Assembly: GCF_900105305.1 (NCBI RefSeq)
Contig: NZ_LT629765.1
Location: forward strand, 682,001-746,000
DNA: 64,000 nucleotides
DNA from: Corynebacterium timonense
GTDB lineage: Bacteria; Actinomycetota; Actinomycetes; Mycobacteriales; Mycobacteriaceae
Direction: 5' to 3'
Shown: positions 17,877 to 28,445 of the stretch, in pieces
Numbering within the stretch: position 1 is the stretch's first letter
Layout of the letters: the number at the start of each line of letters is the position of its first letter
The notes under the pieces: model-generated
Told to the model about the DNA's origin: nothing
What the model saw: only the letters and a program-made list of their open reading frames with translations
Databases searched by the model: none
Program-made: the position numbers and the translations under genes

Positions 17877-18536
17877 TTAGCGTTGGATGTCCACGACCAC
17901 GCGCGGCGGATTCTCGAGGGTGTAGGCGTGGAAGGGCCGCTCTTGGTCGAGGCCGATGACGTACTGCGAATCCGCCTCGAAGACCGCCCCGTGGGTGATG
18001 CCCTGCACCGTCCCCGCCGCTCGGTTCATCGGGCCGGGTTGGTTCAGCTCATCGTCCGGGCTGAACAGCCCCATCGGCGTGCCCTGGATCATGACCTCGA
18101 GGTAGGCGTTGCCGACCACCTCAAGCAGATGGCCCGATGCCTGCTGCCGGGGCTCTGGGGTGTAGCCCACGATGAAGCCGGGAAGGCCAGGGCCCGCGTA
18201 CTCAAAGACGACGCGGTCGAAGCCGTCGTGGGTGGCCAGACGGATATCGTTGATGACCAGCTCGGGGCCGCCGCGCATCGGTTGTTCGGTGCGGGCAGTG
18301 GTGAACTGCTGCGCGGAGGCGGCTTCTTCGTCGGTAGCCGCGACGTGCGTCGTCGTCGCCGGGGCCGCGACGCTCGCCTCCGTGGTCGCGGTGGTGGTGG
18401 ACGTCTCGGCGGTCGTCTCGGTAACGGTGGCCGCGGGCTCGGCGGAGTTGTCGGCAGGCGAGCATGCGCCGAGACCCAGCGCGGCGGTGGCGATGAGCGC
18501 GGCTAGGGGGACGGGGGAGGTGGCGATATGTCTCAT
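17877..18536 (-). CDS. Lipoprotein with AMIN-like domain
   Basis: Predicted surface lipoprotein of 219 residues. The signal peptide ends in LGAC with Cys25; a Thr/Ala-rich linker follows (about 26-75) and then a beta-rich domain (LVINDIRLATHDGFDRVVFEY, RPFHAYTLENPPRVVVDIQR) that resembles the AMIN-like domain of actinobacterial lipoproteins, thought to bind cell wall components. ATG 18536 lies seven bases after TAAGGT on the minus strand, suggesting a leaderless mRNA; GGTAGGG could alternatively serve as ribosome-binding site. Convergent with pnp, divergent from dapB. Function not established. Confidence 0.8.
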   Translation of the reverse strand: MRHIATSPVPLAALIATAALGLGACSPADNSAEPAATVTETTAETSTTTATTEASVAAPATTTHVAATDEEAASAQQFTTARTEQPMRGGPELVINDIRLATHDGFDRVVFEYAGPGLPGFIVGYTPEPRQQASGHLLEVVGNAYLEVMIQGTPMGLFSPDDELNQPGPMNRAAGTVQGITHGAVFEADSQYVIGLDQERPFHAYTLENPPRVVVDIQR

Positions 18537-18543
18537 AAGCCCT

Positions 18544-18549
18544 ACCTTA
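18544..18549 (-). promoter_or_regulatory. -10 element of the AMIN-like lipoprotein gene
   Basis: TAAGGT on the minus strand is followed by seven bases and the ATG at 18536, predicting a leaderless transcript. Confidence 0.5.
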
Positions 18550-18575
18550 ATCTCGGTCGAAACCACGCCGTGTGA

Positions 18576-19478
<903 letters not shown>

Positions 19479-19481
19479 GTC

Positions 19482-20234
19482 ATGGCGGTAGCATCGAACC
19501 TCGACGTCCAGCTTGTCGCCGCGACGCGATTTACGCCCCCGACCGGCGTCGACTGGGAGCCGGATGAGGCTGCGACGCCGGTGGAAAACGTGGTCGAGTT
19601 CGCGGGGCGCGCGTGCTACGAAACCTTCGACCGTCCCAACCCGCACACCGCGGCGAACGACGCGTATGTGCACCACATCATCGAGGTTGGCCACGACGCG
19701 CTTCTTGAGCACGCCACGGCCACCCTCTACATCCGCGGGTTGTCGCGGGCCGCGGGCAACGAACTTTTGCGGCACCGCCACCTGTCGTTTTCCCAGCTGA
19801 GCCAGCGGTACGTGCCGGCAGCAGAGAGCGAGGTTGTCGTCCCCGCCGCAATCGAGGCGGACCCGCAACTGCGTGATCTGTTCGTCCGCGCGGTCGACGA
19901 GACCCGTTTTGTCTACGACGAGCTGCTGAACGCCCTCGAGGAGGACAGCGCAGCGGAGCCAAACGCACTACTGCGCCGAAAGAAGGCCCGCCAGGCGGCG
20001 CGGGCGATTCTGCCGAACGCCACCGAGACGCGTTTTGTGGTCACGGGCAACTACCGGGCCTGGCGCGAATTCATCGCGGCTCGGGCCTCGGAGCACGCGG
20101 ATGCTGAAATCCGCCGCCTCGCCGTGGCGTGCTTAGAGATTCTCCGCGAGACAGCGCCGTCGCTTTTCGACGACTTCCTTGTCAGCGAACTTGCCGACGG
20201 AACGAAAATGGCGACGAGCCCGTACGTCCAATAA
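19482..20234 (+). CDS. thyX: Flavin-dependent thymidylate synthase ThyX
   Basis: Makes dTMP from dUMP using methylenetetrahydrofolate and FAD. The 250-residue protein has the ThyX signature [14 protein letters not shown] starting near residue 97, plus the [24 protein letters not shown] segment and [14 protein letters not shown] near the C-terminus. It starts three bases after the dapB stop, so it is translated from the dapB message. Location between dapB and dapA is conserved in corynebacteria. Confidence 0.96.
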   Translation: MAVASNLDVQLVAATRFTPPTGVDWEPDEAATPVENVVEFAGRACYETFDRPNPHTAANDAYVHHIIEVGHDALLEHATATLYIRGLSRAAGNELLRHRHLSFSQLSQRYVPAAESEVVVPAAIEADPQLRDLFVRAVDETRFVYDELLNALEEDSAAEPNALLRRKKARQAARAILPNATETRFVVTGNYRAWREFIAARASEHADAEIRRLAVACLEILRETAPSLFDDFLVSELADGTKMATSPYVQ

Positions 20235-20277
20235 GGCGCTCCGGCGCGGTAGTGACGCGACCGCGGGGGCGAGCAGG

Positions 20278-20283
20278 TAACCT
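20278..20283 (+). promoter_or_regulatory. -10 element of dapA
   Basis: TAACCT is followed by eight bases and the ATG of dapA, consistent with a leaderless or nearly leaderless transcript separate from dapB-thyX. Confidence 0.5.
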
Positions 20284-20291
20284 AAGCGGTT

Positions 20292-21200
20292 ATGGGCATT
20301 TCAACGAAAGCCAGCACCGGTGCTGATGTTTTTGGCGTCGTCTCCGTCGCCATGGTCACCCCCTTTGATCCCCAGGGCGAGCTCGACCTCGACGCGGGTC
20401 GAAAGCTGGCAGCCCACCTCGTCGACAACGGGGTTGACTCTCTGGTGCTTGCCGGCACGACCGGCGAGTCACCGACGACGACCCCGGCGGAAAAGGTCGC
20501 TCTGCTCAAGGCGGTGCGCGAAGAGGTCGGAGACCGTGCCACGTTGATTGCCGGCGCGGGCACCAACAGCACGCGCACCACGGTGGAGCTGGCTGTCGCC
20601 TCCAAGGAGGCGGGCGCCGATGCGCTCCTCGTGGTCACGCCGTATTACTCCAAGCCCTCGCAGGCGGGCCTGGTGGCCCACTACCGCGAGGTCGCGGGGG
20701 CAACAGATCTGCCGATCTGCCTCTACGACATTCCGGGGCGGACCGGCTTGGCGTTGGAAGAAGCCACGATCCGTGAACTTGCCGCGATCCCCACGATCCA
20801 AGGACTCAAGGACGCCAAGGGCAACTTCTTCCAAGCCGCACCCCTCATTCAGGAGACGGGCCTGGCCTGGTATTCTGGCGACGATCCTCTCAATCTGCCG
20901 TGGCTGTCTGTCGGCGCGACCGGTGTCATCTCCGTGATCGGTCACGCTGCCCCGCGTCAGTTGCGAGACATGATACAAAGCTTCGAGGAAGGCGACCTCG
21001 CCCGCGCGCGGGAAATCAACGCCACGACCATCGACGTGCTCGCTCGCCAGCAGGCACTCCTCGGTGGCGCAACTTTTGCAAAGGCTGCTCTGCGCTTGCA
21101 GGGCATCGACGTAGGAGACCCCCGCCTACCGGTCGCATCCGCGACACAGGAGCAGGTCGAGGGCCTCCGCTCAGACATGGAAAAGGCTGGAGTCCTCTAA
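20292..21200 (+). CDS. dapA: 4-hydroxy-tetrahydrodipicolinate synthase
   Basis: First committed step of diaminopimelate/lysine synthesis: condenses pyruvate with aspartate semialdehyde. The 302-residue (beta/alpha)8 protein has [28 protein letters not shown], the tyrosine in LYDIPGRTG and the Schiff-base lysine Lys173 in GLKDAKGN. No ribosome-binding site is visible; TAACCT eight bases ahead suggests its own leaderless promoter. It shares a fold with nanA at 61674-62603, but the GTTGESPT and RTG arginine are specific to DapA. Confidence 0.96.
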   Translation: MGISTKASTGADVFGVVSVAMVTPFDPQGELDLDAGRKLAAHLVDNGVDSLVLAGTTGESPTTTPAEKVALLKAVREEVGDRATLIAGAGTNSTRTTVELAVASKEAGADALLVVTPYYSKPSQAGLVAHYREVAGATDLPICLYDIPGRTGLALEEATIRELAAIPTIQGLKDAKGNFFQAAPLIQETGLAWYSGDDPLNLPWLSVGATGVISVIGHAAPRQLRDMIQSFEEGDLARAREINATTIDVLARQQALLGGATFAKAALRLQGIDVGDPRLPVASATQEQVEGLRSDMEKAGVL

Positions 21201-21202
21201 GT

Positions 21203-23221
21203 ATGAACGAACCCCGCAACCGGACCCGAAAGGTGACCCGCAAGGCTGGTCCGCCGGAACCCGCTGATCAGCAGCCGGTCTTCCAGGCCCCGGACAGCGA
21301 GCCCGCCCGCGACAACGGCAACAACGGCCACAACGGGAAAGGCGCGTCGGGCTCCGATGGAAACTCGGGCGGCAATGGCGCCAACGGCAACCGTTCCCGG
21401 AACCGCCGCGGCCGTGGCCGCGGCCGTGGCGGGAGCGGCGGCGGCCGCCGCAACCCGGTGAAGTCCCGCCAGGGTGCGGACCTGACCAAGCGCCTCCCGG
21501 CGCCGCCGAAAGCTCCGCAGAACGGCCTGCGCATCTACGCGCTGGGCGGCATCTCCGAAATCGGGCGAAACATGACCGTGTTCGAGTACAACGGGCACCT
21601 GCTCATCGTGGACTGCGGCGTGCTCTTCCCCAACTCGAACGAGCCGGGCGTCGACTTGGTGCTCCCGGACTTCGGCCCGATCGAAAACCGGCTAGACAAG
21701 GTCGAGGCCCTCGTGGTCACGCACGGCCACGAGGACCACATCGGCGCGATTCCGTGGCTGCTCAAGCTGCGCCCGGACATCCCGATCTACTCGTCCCGCT
21801 TTACCAACGCGCTGATCTCGGCGAAGACGCAGGAGCACCGCCAGAAGCCGAAACTGCACGAGGTGAACAAGGACTCCGACATCACCGTCGGCCCCTTCCA
21901 CGTGCGCTTTTGGCACGTGAACCACTCCATCCCGGAGTGCCTGGGCGTGTCCATCAAGACGCCCGCCGGCCACGTTGTCATGACGGGCGACATCAAGCTC
22001 GACCAGACGCCTTTCGACGGCAAGCCGACCGACCTGCCCGCGCTGTCGCGCCTCGGTGACGAGGGCATCGACCTGTTCATGTGTGATTCCACCAACGCGA
22101 CCGTGCCGGGTATCTCGGTCTCGGAGGCGGGTATCGAGCAGACGCTGACCCGCCTCGTGGCGGGGGCGAAGCAGCGCGTCATCATCGCCTCTTTCGCGTC
22201 GAACGTGTCCCGCGTGCAGATGGCCATCAATGCCGCCGTGGCCGACGGCCGCAAGGTGGCGTTCAACGGCCGTTCGATGATCCGCAACATGGAGATTGCG
22301 GAGAAGATGAGCTTGCTGAAGGCCCCGAAGGGCACGATTGTGCCCATCGAGGAGGCCGCGAAGATGGCGCCGCACAAGGTTGCGCTTATCACCACCGGCA
22401 CCCAGGGCGAGCCGATGGCGGCGCTGTCGCGCATGGCGCGGCGCGAGCACCGCCAGATCACGGTGCGCGACGGCGATCTCATCATCCTGTCGTCCTCGCT
22501 TATCCCGGGCAACGAAGAGGCTGTCTTCGCCGTGACCAACAACCTGGCCCAGATCGGGGCCGAAGTGGTCACCAGCGCGGACGCGCACGTGCACGCCTCT
22601 GGCCACGGCTACGCTGGCGAGCTGCTCTTCCTGTACAACGCCGCCCGCCCGAAGAACGCTATGCCGGTGCACGGCGAGTGGCGCCACATGCGCGCGAACA
22701 AGGAGCTCGCAATCTCCACTGGTGTCAAGCCTGAGAACACGGCGCTGGCGCAGAACGGCGTCGTCGTCGACCTCGTCAACGGCAAGATCAACGTCGTCGG
22801 CCAGTACCAGGTGGGCCAGCTCTACGTGGACGGCGTGACCATGGGCGACGTCGACCCGGACGTGCTCGCCGACCGCACGAGCCTCGCCTCCGGCGGCGTT
22901 GTCTCCATCACCTGTGTCATCGACGACCGCACCGGTCGGCTGTTGGAGACCCCGCGCGTGTCCACGACCGGTTTTTCGGAGGACGACCGGGACTTCAACA
23001 AAAAGGTCGTCGAAGGCGTGGAGACGGTCATGGGCGATCTCGCCGCCGAGGGCGAGAACGATCCGTACCGCATGGTGCAGCAGCTGCGCCGCAAGGTCTC
23101 GCGCGCCATCGAGCAGAAATACAAGCGCGAGCCGGTGATTCTTCCGACCGTCGTGCCGATGGCCGCGGACAACGCGCCTGTCGACGACGACGACATCGAG
23201 GCGACCCGCGAGTCGCTGTAG
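21203..23221 (+). CDS. rnj: Ribonuclease J
   Basis: Metallo-beta-lactamase/beta-CASP ribonuclease with 5' exo- and endonuclease activity. The 672-residue protein has an N-terminal extension of about 110 residues rich in Asn, Gly and Arg (for example GRGRGRGGSGGGRR), then the core beginning LRIYALGGISEIGRNM, the metal motif THGHEDHIGAIPW near 173-180, VMTGDIKLD, the beta-CASP domain and the C-terminal domain. ATG 21203 is two bases after the dapA stop and begins the extension. The gene is placed after dapA as in C. glutamicum. Confidence 0.95.
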   Translation: MNEPRNRTRKVTRKAGPPEPADQQPVFQAPDSEPARDNGNNGHNGKGASGSDGNSGGNGANGNRSRNRRGRGRGRGGSGGGRRNPVKSRQGADLTKRLPAPPKAPQNGLRIYALGGISEIGRNMTVFEYNGHLLIVDCGVLFPNSNEPGVDLVLPDFGPIENRLDKVEALVVTHGHEDHIGAIPWLLKLRPDIPIYSSRFTNALISAKTQEHRQKPKLHEVNKDSDITVGPFHVRFWHVNHSIPECLGVSIKTPAGHVVMTGDIKLDQTPFDGKPTDLPALSRLGDEGIDLFMCDSTNATVPGISVSEAGIEQTLTRLVAGAKQRVIIASFASNVSRVQMAINAAVADGRKVAFNGRSMIRNMEIAEKMSLLKAPKGTIVPIEEAAKMAPHKVALITTGTQGEPMAALSRMARREHRQITVRDGDLIILSSSLIPGNEEAVFAVTNNLAQIGAEVVTSADAHVHASGHGYAGELLFLYNAARPKNAMPVHGEWRHMRANKELAISTGVKPENTALAQNGVVVDLVNGKINVVGQYQVGQLYVDGVTMGDVDPDVLADRTSLASGGVVSITCVIDDRTGRLLETPRVSTTGFSEDDRDFNKKVVEGVETVMGDLAAEGENDPYRMVQQLRRKVSRAIEQKYKREPVILPTVVPMAADNAPVDDDDIEATRESL

Positions 23222-23254
23222 ACACGGGAGAAGCAGCGTGTCTGGGCCCCAGCG

Positions 23255-23260
23255 TATGCT
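23255..23260 (+). promoter_or_regulatory. -10 element deciding the start of the TIGR03085-type gene
   Basis: TATGCT is followed by seven bases and ATG 23268. This favours ATG 23268 over the in-frame GTG at 23238, although GGGAGAAG upstream of that GTG could serve as a ribosome-binding site. Confidence 0.55.
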
Positions 23261-23267
23261 GGCGCCC

Positions 23268-23900
23268 ATGTCTTTTGCCTCCACCGAACGAGAGTGCCTC
23301 GCTGAGCTGCTTATCGACGTCGGACCCGACGCCCCAACCCTTTGCGAGGGGTGGAACACCCGCGACCTCGCCGTCCACCTCTTTATCCGGGAAAATCGGG
23401 TCGCGGCCGCACTCGGCATTTTCCTGTCGCCGTTCGCCGGCGCGTTAGAGAAGGAGACCGCGCGGCAGAAGGAGCGCGACTACGAAGAGGTCGTGCGCGA
23501 GTGGGCTGCTGGGCCGCCGACGCTGCTACGGGGCGTGGACAAGCAGCTCAATACCGCGGAGCATTTCATTCACCATGAGGATGTGCGCCGTGGGGCGGGG
23601 CTGGCCCGCCCAAGGCGGTTCGGGGAGGGCGTCGAGAAGCAACTCTTGGCCAACGCCGTCGCGATGGGAAAGATGGCGTTGAGGGGGGTCGCGGCGCCGG
23701 TGGTTTTGACCCCGCCCGCGCTGCCGCAGGAGACCATCGGGGGAAAACGAGGCGTGGCCGACCGCGGCGACGACGTCGTGCGCGTGTTCGGTGCGCCCGG
23801 CGAGCTGCTCATGTGGCTTAGCGGACGCACGAGCGTCGAGGTGCGTGTGGAGGGGCCGGAGGCGCTCGTGAACGAGGTTGTCGTCACGTTGGGTGTCTAG
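23268..23900 (+). CDS. Maleylpyruvate isomerase-like (TIGR03085 type) protein
   Basis: Protein of 210 residues resembling the TIGR03085 branch of the mycothiol-dependent maleylpyruvate isomerase/DinB superfamily. Supporting segments are the N-terminal helix ECLAELLIDVGPDAPTLCEGWNTRDLAVHL, and EHFIHHEDVRRG, which supplies histidines for a metal site. Some superfamily members use mycothiol, the actinobacterial thiol, but no substrate is known for this branch. The start is supported by TATGCT seven bases ahead. It lies between rnj and ftsK as in other corynebacteria. Confidence 0.75.
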   Translation: MSFASTERECLAELLIDVGPDAPTLCEGWNTRDLAVHLFIRENRVAAALGIFLSPFAGALEKETARQKERDYEEVVREWAAGPPTLLRGVDKQLNTAEHFIHHEDVRRGAGLARPRRFGEGVEKQLLANAVAMGKMALRGVAAPVVLTPPALPQETIGGKRGVADRGDDVVRVFGAPGELLMWLSGRTSVEVRVEGPEALVNEVVVTLGV

Positions 23901-23947
23901 ACACCCGAGGCCGGTGTGGCGCAGGTGGATAATGAGGCGGAAGGTAC

Positions 23948-23953
23948 TAGAGT
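23948..23953 (+). promoter_or_regulatory. -10 element of leaderless ftsK
   Basis: TAGAGT is followed by seven bases and ATG 23961; no ribosome-binding site lies between. Confidence 0.55.
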
Positions 23954-23960
23954 TACACCC

Positions 23961-26939
23961 ATGTCTGCCAGAAACTCCACGCATCGCTCCTCGGGGCGCC
24001 CGCCGGCGGGCCCGAACAGCCGAATCCGACCTGCGAGGTCGGGTTCGGCACGCGGCGGCGTGCCGTCGTCGATGACGCACGCTCCGACGTCGACCATGGT
24101 CGCCGCGGAAACCTCGGAGGAGCGGGTGGGCTCTGCCTACCGGGCTGTGGGCAGCACCATTGGTGCGGCCGCCCGCGGCACGGCCCGCGGAGTGCGTTCG
24201 ATGGCGGGGAGGTTCGGCAGTGCCCGGAGGCCCGAAGCCTCGGGTGACCACGCCGACCATGACGATTTTTTTGAGGAGGACGTGAGCACGCAGCAGGGGA
24301 GCAGCACACCGGCGACCGCCGACACCGAGGAGGACGCGCGCAAGGCGGAGTCCCGTGATGGGGAGAAAGCCGACCTGTGGGGCCTCGTCATCATCGGCCT
24401 CGCCGCCGTGATCGGCGCGTCGGTGTGGTTCGACATTGCGGGCCCGGTCGGACGCGTCATTGCCGACGGCGTCCATTGGGTGATTGGCGCCGGCGCGCTC
24501 ATCCTTCCCGTCGCTCTCGTGGCGGCGGCCATCGCGCTCATGCTCGACGTGCGCCGCGACCCGTCGGTGCGGTCGCGGGTGAGCCTGGGCATTGGCATCA
24601 TCACCCTGGGCATGCTGGGGCTCGTCCACGTCCTCGCGGGCACCCCGGAGGAGTGGGAGGGGCGCAAAATCGCGGGCGGTGCCCTCGGCGCCGCGCTCGG
24701 CGGTGGTCTGGCCGCGGGCTTCTCGCCCTACGTCGCCGTGCCTCTACTGGCGCTGGTGATCATTTTCGGCGCGCTCAAGACGACGGGTATCACTGTGCGC
24801 CAGGCGTACGACCACCTCGCAGTGGTGCTGCGATCGGCCTTCGGCCAAGGCGATACCCCCGACCCGGAAGGCGCGGAGGATGACCTCTACGCGGGAGTGG
24901 ACCGCGACCTCGAGCGCATTGCGTCCGGCCAGCCCCGCTCGCGCCCGCGCCCAACACCGCGGGCGCAGCCGCGGCGTAGCCCCATGGAGAACTACCCGAC
25001 GAACGAGGCTGCATCGACGCGCAGCCTGCGCGGGAAACGCGACCGCAGCGCCAACGTGTTTGATGACGCCGAGGAGGGCGTCGATATGCGCGATAACGCT
25101 GCCCGCGCCGAGCACACCGCGACGATAGAGCGTCGCGACCAGCCGGAGGAGACGAAGGTTGTCGAGCGGCCCACGGCGGAGAACGCATCGGTGGCGACTG
25201 CCCCCGAAGCGTCGAAGGAGGATGCCGTCTCGCAGTCCCGCGAGTCCATGAGGCAGGCGATCATCGCGCGTAGCGGCATCGACGCGTCGGCGGTTCCCGC
25301 GTCGACCCCGAAGTCCGAGCTTGACACGGCAGCGCCCGCCCCTGCCCCGCGCACCCCGGAGGAGCCCTCCGACTACGACATCCCGTCGACGGAACTCCTC
25401 GTTGCCGGCGCGGCTCCGAAGACGCGTACCGAGGCCAACGACCGGATGATCGAGGCCATCACCGATGTCTTCGAGGAGTTCAACGTCGACGCCCAGGTCA
25501 CCGGGTTCTCCCGCGGGCCGACAGTGACGCGCTACGAGGTGGAGCTGGGCCCGGGCGTGAAGGTCTCTAAAATCACCAACCTCCAGTCCAATCTGGCCTA
25601 CGCCGTGGCCACGGATAACGTTCGCCTGCTCACCCCGATCCCGGGCAAGTCTGCTGTGGGCATCGAGGTGCCGAACATGGACCGCGAGATGGTGCGGCTT
25701 CGCGACGTCCTCGACGCGCCCTCGGTAGCCGCCAACCACGACCCCATGCTTATCGGCCTGGGCAAGGACATCGAGGGAGAGTTCATCGCCTCCAGCGTGC
25801 AGAAGATGCCGCACCTGCTCGTTGCCGGCTCCACCGGCTCGGGTAAGTCAGCGTTCGTGAACTCCCTGCTGATCTCGCTGCTCACGCGAGCGACGCCGGA
25901 GGAGGTGCGCCTGATCCTCGTCGACCCCAAGATGGTGGAGCTGACTCCGTACGAGGGCATTCCGCACCTGATCACGCCGATCATCACCCAGCCGAAGAAG
26001 GCGGCGGCGGCGCTGCAATGGCTCGTGGAGGAGATGGAGCAGCGCTACATGGACATGAAGTCCGCCCGCGTGCGCCACATCAAAGACTTCAACCGGAAGG
26101 TCCGCAATGGGGAGCTCACCTCGCCCCCCGGCTCGGAGCGGGAGATGCGCGCCTACCCGTTTATCGTGTGCGTCGTCGACGAGCTCGCCGACCTCATGAT
26201 GACGGCGCCGAAGGAGATCGAGGATTCGATCGTGCGCATCACCCAGAAGGCCCGCGCGGCCGGTATCCACCTCGTCCTGGCCACCCAGCGCCCGTCGGTC
26301 GACGTGGTCACGGGCCTGATCAAGACGAACGTGCCGTCGCGGCTGGCCTTTGCCACGTCGTCGCTGACAGACTCGCGCGTCATTCTCGATCAGGCGGGCG
26401 CGGAGAAGCTGATTGGCATGGGCGACGGTCTGTTCATCGCGCAGGGCGCGGGCAAGCCCCAGCGCCTGCAGGGCGCCTTTGTCACGGACGAGGAGATCCA
26501 GGCCGTGGTGGACGCCGCGAAGGCGCAGGACGAGCCCGACTACATCGAGGGGGTGACCGAGGAGAAGGCGTCCGAGAGCAAGGTGATCGACGACGACATC
26601 GGCAAGGACATGGACGACCTCCTCGAGGCGGTTGAGCTCGTGGTCACCTCGCAGCTCGGCTCGACGTCGATGCTGCAGCGCAAGCTGCGCATCGGTTTCG
26701 CCAAGGCCGGCCGGCTCATGGACCTCATGGAGTCGCGCGGGGTCGTCGGCCCCTCCGAGGGGTCGAAGGCGCGCGAGGTGTTGGTCAAGCCGGAGGAGCT
26801 CGACACCATCATCTGGATGATCAAGGGCGCCGACCCAGCTGAGGCTCCTAAGGACGTCGACGAGCGCGAGGGCGGCTCGGTGGGCGAGGACACTCGCGTC
26901 ATCGAGGCCGGGCACAACCCGACGGGCGGGGCCTTCTAG
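23961..26939 (+). CDS. ftsK: DNA translocase FtsK/SpoIIIE
   Basis: Septal DNA pump that clears and resolves chromosomes during division. The 992-residue protein has a basic low-complexity N-terminus, about four membrane segments (about residues 135-290), a charged linker, then the motor domain with Walker A GSTGSGKS near 623-630, [17 protein letters not shown], Walker [15 protein letters not shown] and [17 protein letters not shown], and a C-terminal winged-helix gamma domain ([21 protein letters not shown]) that reads KOPS sites. ATG 23961 is supported by TAGAGT seven bases upstream. Confidence 0.96.
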   Translation: MSARNSTHRSSGRPPAGPNSRIRPARSGSARGGVPSSMTHAPTSTMVAAETSEERVGSAYRAVGSTIGAAARGTARGVRSMAGRFGSARRPEASGDHADHDDFFEEDVSTQQGSSTPATADTEEDARKAESRDGEKADLWGLVIIGLAAVIGASVWFDIAGPVGRVIADGVHWVIGAGALILPVALVAAAIALMLDVRRDPSVRSRVSLGIGIITLGMLGLVHVLAGTPEEWEGRKIAGGALGAALGGGLAAGFSPYVAVPLLALVIIFGALKTTGITVRQAYDHLAVVLRSAFGQGDTPDPEGAEDDLYAGVDRDLERIASGQPRSRPRPTPRAQPRRSPMENYPTNEAASTRSLRGKRDRSANVFDDAEEGVDMRDNAARAEHTATIERRDQPEETKVVERPTAENASVATAPEASKEDAVSQSRESMRQAIIARSGIDASAVPASTPKSELDTAAPAPAPRTPEEPSDYDIPSTELLVAGAAPKTRTEANDRMIEAITDVFEEFNVDAQVTGFSRGPTVTRYEVELGPGVKVSKITNLQSNLAYAVATDNVRLLTPIPGKSAVGIEVPNMDREMVRLRDVLDAPSVAANHDPMLIGLGKDIEGEFIASSVQKMPHLLVAGSTGSGKSAFVNSLLISLLTRATPEEVRLILVDPKMVELTPYEGIPHLITPIITQPKKAAAALQWLVEEMEQRYMDMKSARVRHIKDFNRKVRNGELTSPPGSEREMRAYPFIVCVVDELADLMMTAPKEIEDSIVRITQKARAAGIHLVLATQRPSVDVVTGLIKTNVPSRLAFATSSLTDSRVILDQAGAEKLIGMGDGLFIAQGAGKPQRLQGAFVTDEEIQAVVDAAKAQDEPDYIEGVTEEKASESKVIDDDIGKDMDDLLEAVELVVTSQLGSTSMLQRKLRIGFAKAGRLMDLMESRGVVGPSEGSKAREVLVKPEELDTIIWMIKGADPAEAPKDVDEREGGSVGEDTRVIEAGHNPTGGAF

Positions 26940-27008
26940 GGCGGCGGTGGACGGGCGTCGCGACGCCCACCCGGCGAGCACAGCGGGCGCGGACGTGGGG
27001 GCATGCTG

Positions 27009-27014
27009 TATGCT
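27009..27014 (+). promoter_or_regulatory. -10 element of the terC riboswitch transcript
   Basis: TATGCT lies about 12 bases upstream of the first conserved riboswitch bases, placing the transcription start near 27021. Confidence 0.5.
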
Positions 27015-27024
27015 TGCATTCGCA

Positions 27025-27168
27025 TTGGAGGGGAGTACCCCGTAAACGTCCCGTACCGTCAACACGGCGCTTGTTCGAGCGAGCCCCGGGCGGGGCTGCC
27101 CTGCGAATGAGGGTGGGGGAGACCTCCGGTCACGCTGCTACCTTTCTTTTCCTGACCGGAGGTTTTCT
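27025..27168 (+). promoter_or_regulatory. yybP-ykoY type (manganese) riboswitch before terC
   Basis: The 5' GGAGGGGAGTA block (27027-27037), the central CCGTCAACACGGCG segment and the 3' GGGGGAGACCTCC block match the yybP-ykoY aptamer, which binds Mn2+ and often controls TerC/Alx genes. A downstream arm is clear: ACCTCCGGTCA (27122-27132) is perfectly complementary to TGACCGGAGGT (27153-27163), which holds the GGAGG ribosome-binding site of terC and is followed by TTTC. The same CCTCC can instead pair with the 5' GGAGG of the aptamer, so metal binding should free the ribosome-binding site and turn terC on. Confidence 0.85.
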
Positions 27169-28344
27169 ATGGATGTCCCTGTGTGGATTTGGCTTGTCAC
27201 GGGCGCAGTCATCCTCGGCTTCTTCGCGTTCGACTTCGCCACCCACGTGCGCCAAGCGCACGAGCCCACGATGAAAGAGGCGGGGCTGTGGACGCTGTTT
27301 TACATGGCCATGTCCGGCCTGTGCGGCGCGATGATCTGGTGGCTGTGGGACGCCGAACACGGTGTGCAGTACTACACCGGCTACATCACCGAACTCGCGT
27401 TGTCCGTCGACAACCTCTTCGTGTTCGCCCTGATCATGGGCTCGTTCCGTATTCCGCGGAAATACCAGCAGAAGGTGCTGCTGCTAGGCATCATCATCGC
27501 TCTTGTGATGCGCCTCGTCTTCATCCTCCTTGGCGCGGCAATCATCGAAGCCTGGTCCGACGTCTTCTACATCTTCGCCGCCTTCCTGCTCTACACCGCG
27601 GCGAAGCTGCTGTGGGACGAGGCGACCGACCAGCCCGAGACCGACCCGAACGACATGGCGATTGTCAAGGGTCTGCGCCGCGTGATTCCGGTGACGAAGT
27701 CCTACCACGGCGACAAGCTGTTCTCCGTCACGGAGGCCGGCAAGCGCGCCGCGACGCCACTGTTCGTGGCCCTTCTCGCGATCGGCTTCATCGACCTGAT
27801 GTTTGCCTTCGACTCCATCCCGGCGATCTACGGCATCACCGCCGAGCCCTTTATCGTCTTCACGGCCAACGCCTTCGCGCTGATGGGCCTGCGCCAGATG
27901 TTTTTCCTGCTGTCCGGTCTGCTCGACCGCTTGGTGTACCTGCCGTACGGCCTCGGCGTCATCCTTGGCTTCATCGGCGTCAAGCTGCTGCTGCACGCGC
28001 TGCACGAGAACAATCTGCCCTTCATCAACGACGGCGAGAACGTTGATGTGCCGGAGATTGGCACGGTGACCTCTCTGCTGGTCATCGTCGGCGTCCTCGT
28101 GGTCACTGTGATCGCCTCCGTGATCAAGGTCCGCATCGACATCGCAGCCGGCCGCCGGAAGGAGGGCGGGCCGCGCTGGCACATCGACTACGACGACCAC
28201 GGCAACCGCCGGAAGGTGGACAGCCACGGCAACCACCTCGAGTGGATCGATGACCCTGCCACCTCCGGGCGCGGCGACCACACGGCCACCGGCTCGCGCG
28301 ACACCGAGCACCTCGACGTCTCGCGGGGAGGCGCGAAGAAGTAG
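27169..28344 (+). CDS. TerC family membrane protein
   Basis: Integral membrane protein of 391 residues with about nine transmembrane segments and the TerC family blocks ITELALSVDNLFVFALIM, DLMFAFDSIPAIYGIT and ALMGLRQMFFLLSGLLDR, whose acidic residues lie in the membrane. Relatives (Alx, MeeY/MeeF) are implicated in manganese export or metalation of secreted enzymes. The hydrophilic His/Asp-rich tail (from about residue 330) may face the cytosol. A yybP-ykoY riboswitch precedes it, which agrees with a manganese role; the older tellurium resistance label is not supported by anything seen here. Confidence 0.92.
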   Translation: MDVPVWIWLVTGAVILGFFAFDFATHVRQAHEPTMKEAGLWTLFYMAMSGLCGAMIWWLWDAEHGVQYYTGYITELALSVDNLFVFALIMGSFRIPRKYQQKVLLLGIIIALVMRLVFILLGAAIIEAWSDVFYIFAAFLLYTAAKLLWDEATDQPETDPNDMAIVKGLRRVIPVTKSYHGDKLFSVTEAGKRAATPLFVALLAIGFIDLMFAFDSIPAIYGITAEPFIVFTANAFALMGLRQMFFLLSGLLDRLVYLPYGLGVILGFIGVKLLLHALHENNLPFINDGENVDVPEIGTVTSLLVIVGVLVVTVIASVIKVRIDIAAGRRKEGGPRWHIDYDDHGNRRKVDSHGNHLEWIDDPATSGRGDHTATGSRDTEHLDVSRGGAKK

Positions 28345-28432
28345 CTACGCCCTAGGGCGTGTGCGCCACACGGGGTGAGGCCACCCGCCGCGCAGTCGGT
28401 GCCGGGTGGCTGGCTGGGTCGCGTGGCAACGG

Positions 28433-28438
28433 TAGTGT
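28433..28438 (+). promoter_or_regulatory. -10 element of leaderless pgsA2
   Basis: TAGTGT is followed by seven bases and GTG 28446. A 14-bp perfect palindrome (28347-28360) directly after terC may mark the end of the upstream unit. Confidence 0.55.
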
Positions 28439-28445
28439 GGTTGTC

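Noticed and set aside
26953-26968. Perfect palindrome GGGCGTCGCGACGCCC downstream of ftsK
   Set aside because: No T-run, and such GC palindromes are frequent at this composition; not enough to call a terminator or operator.
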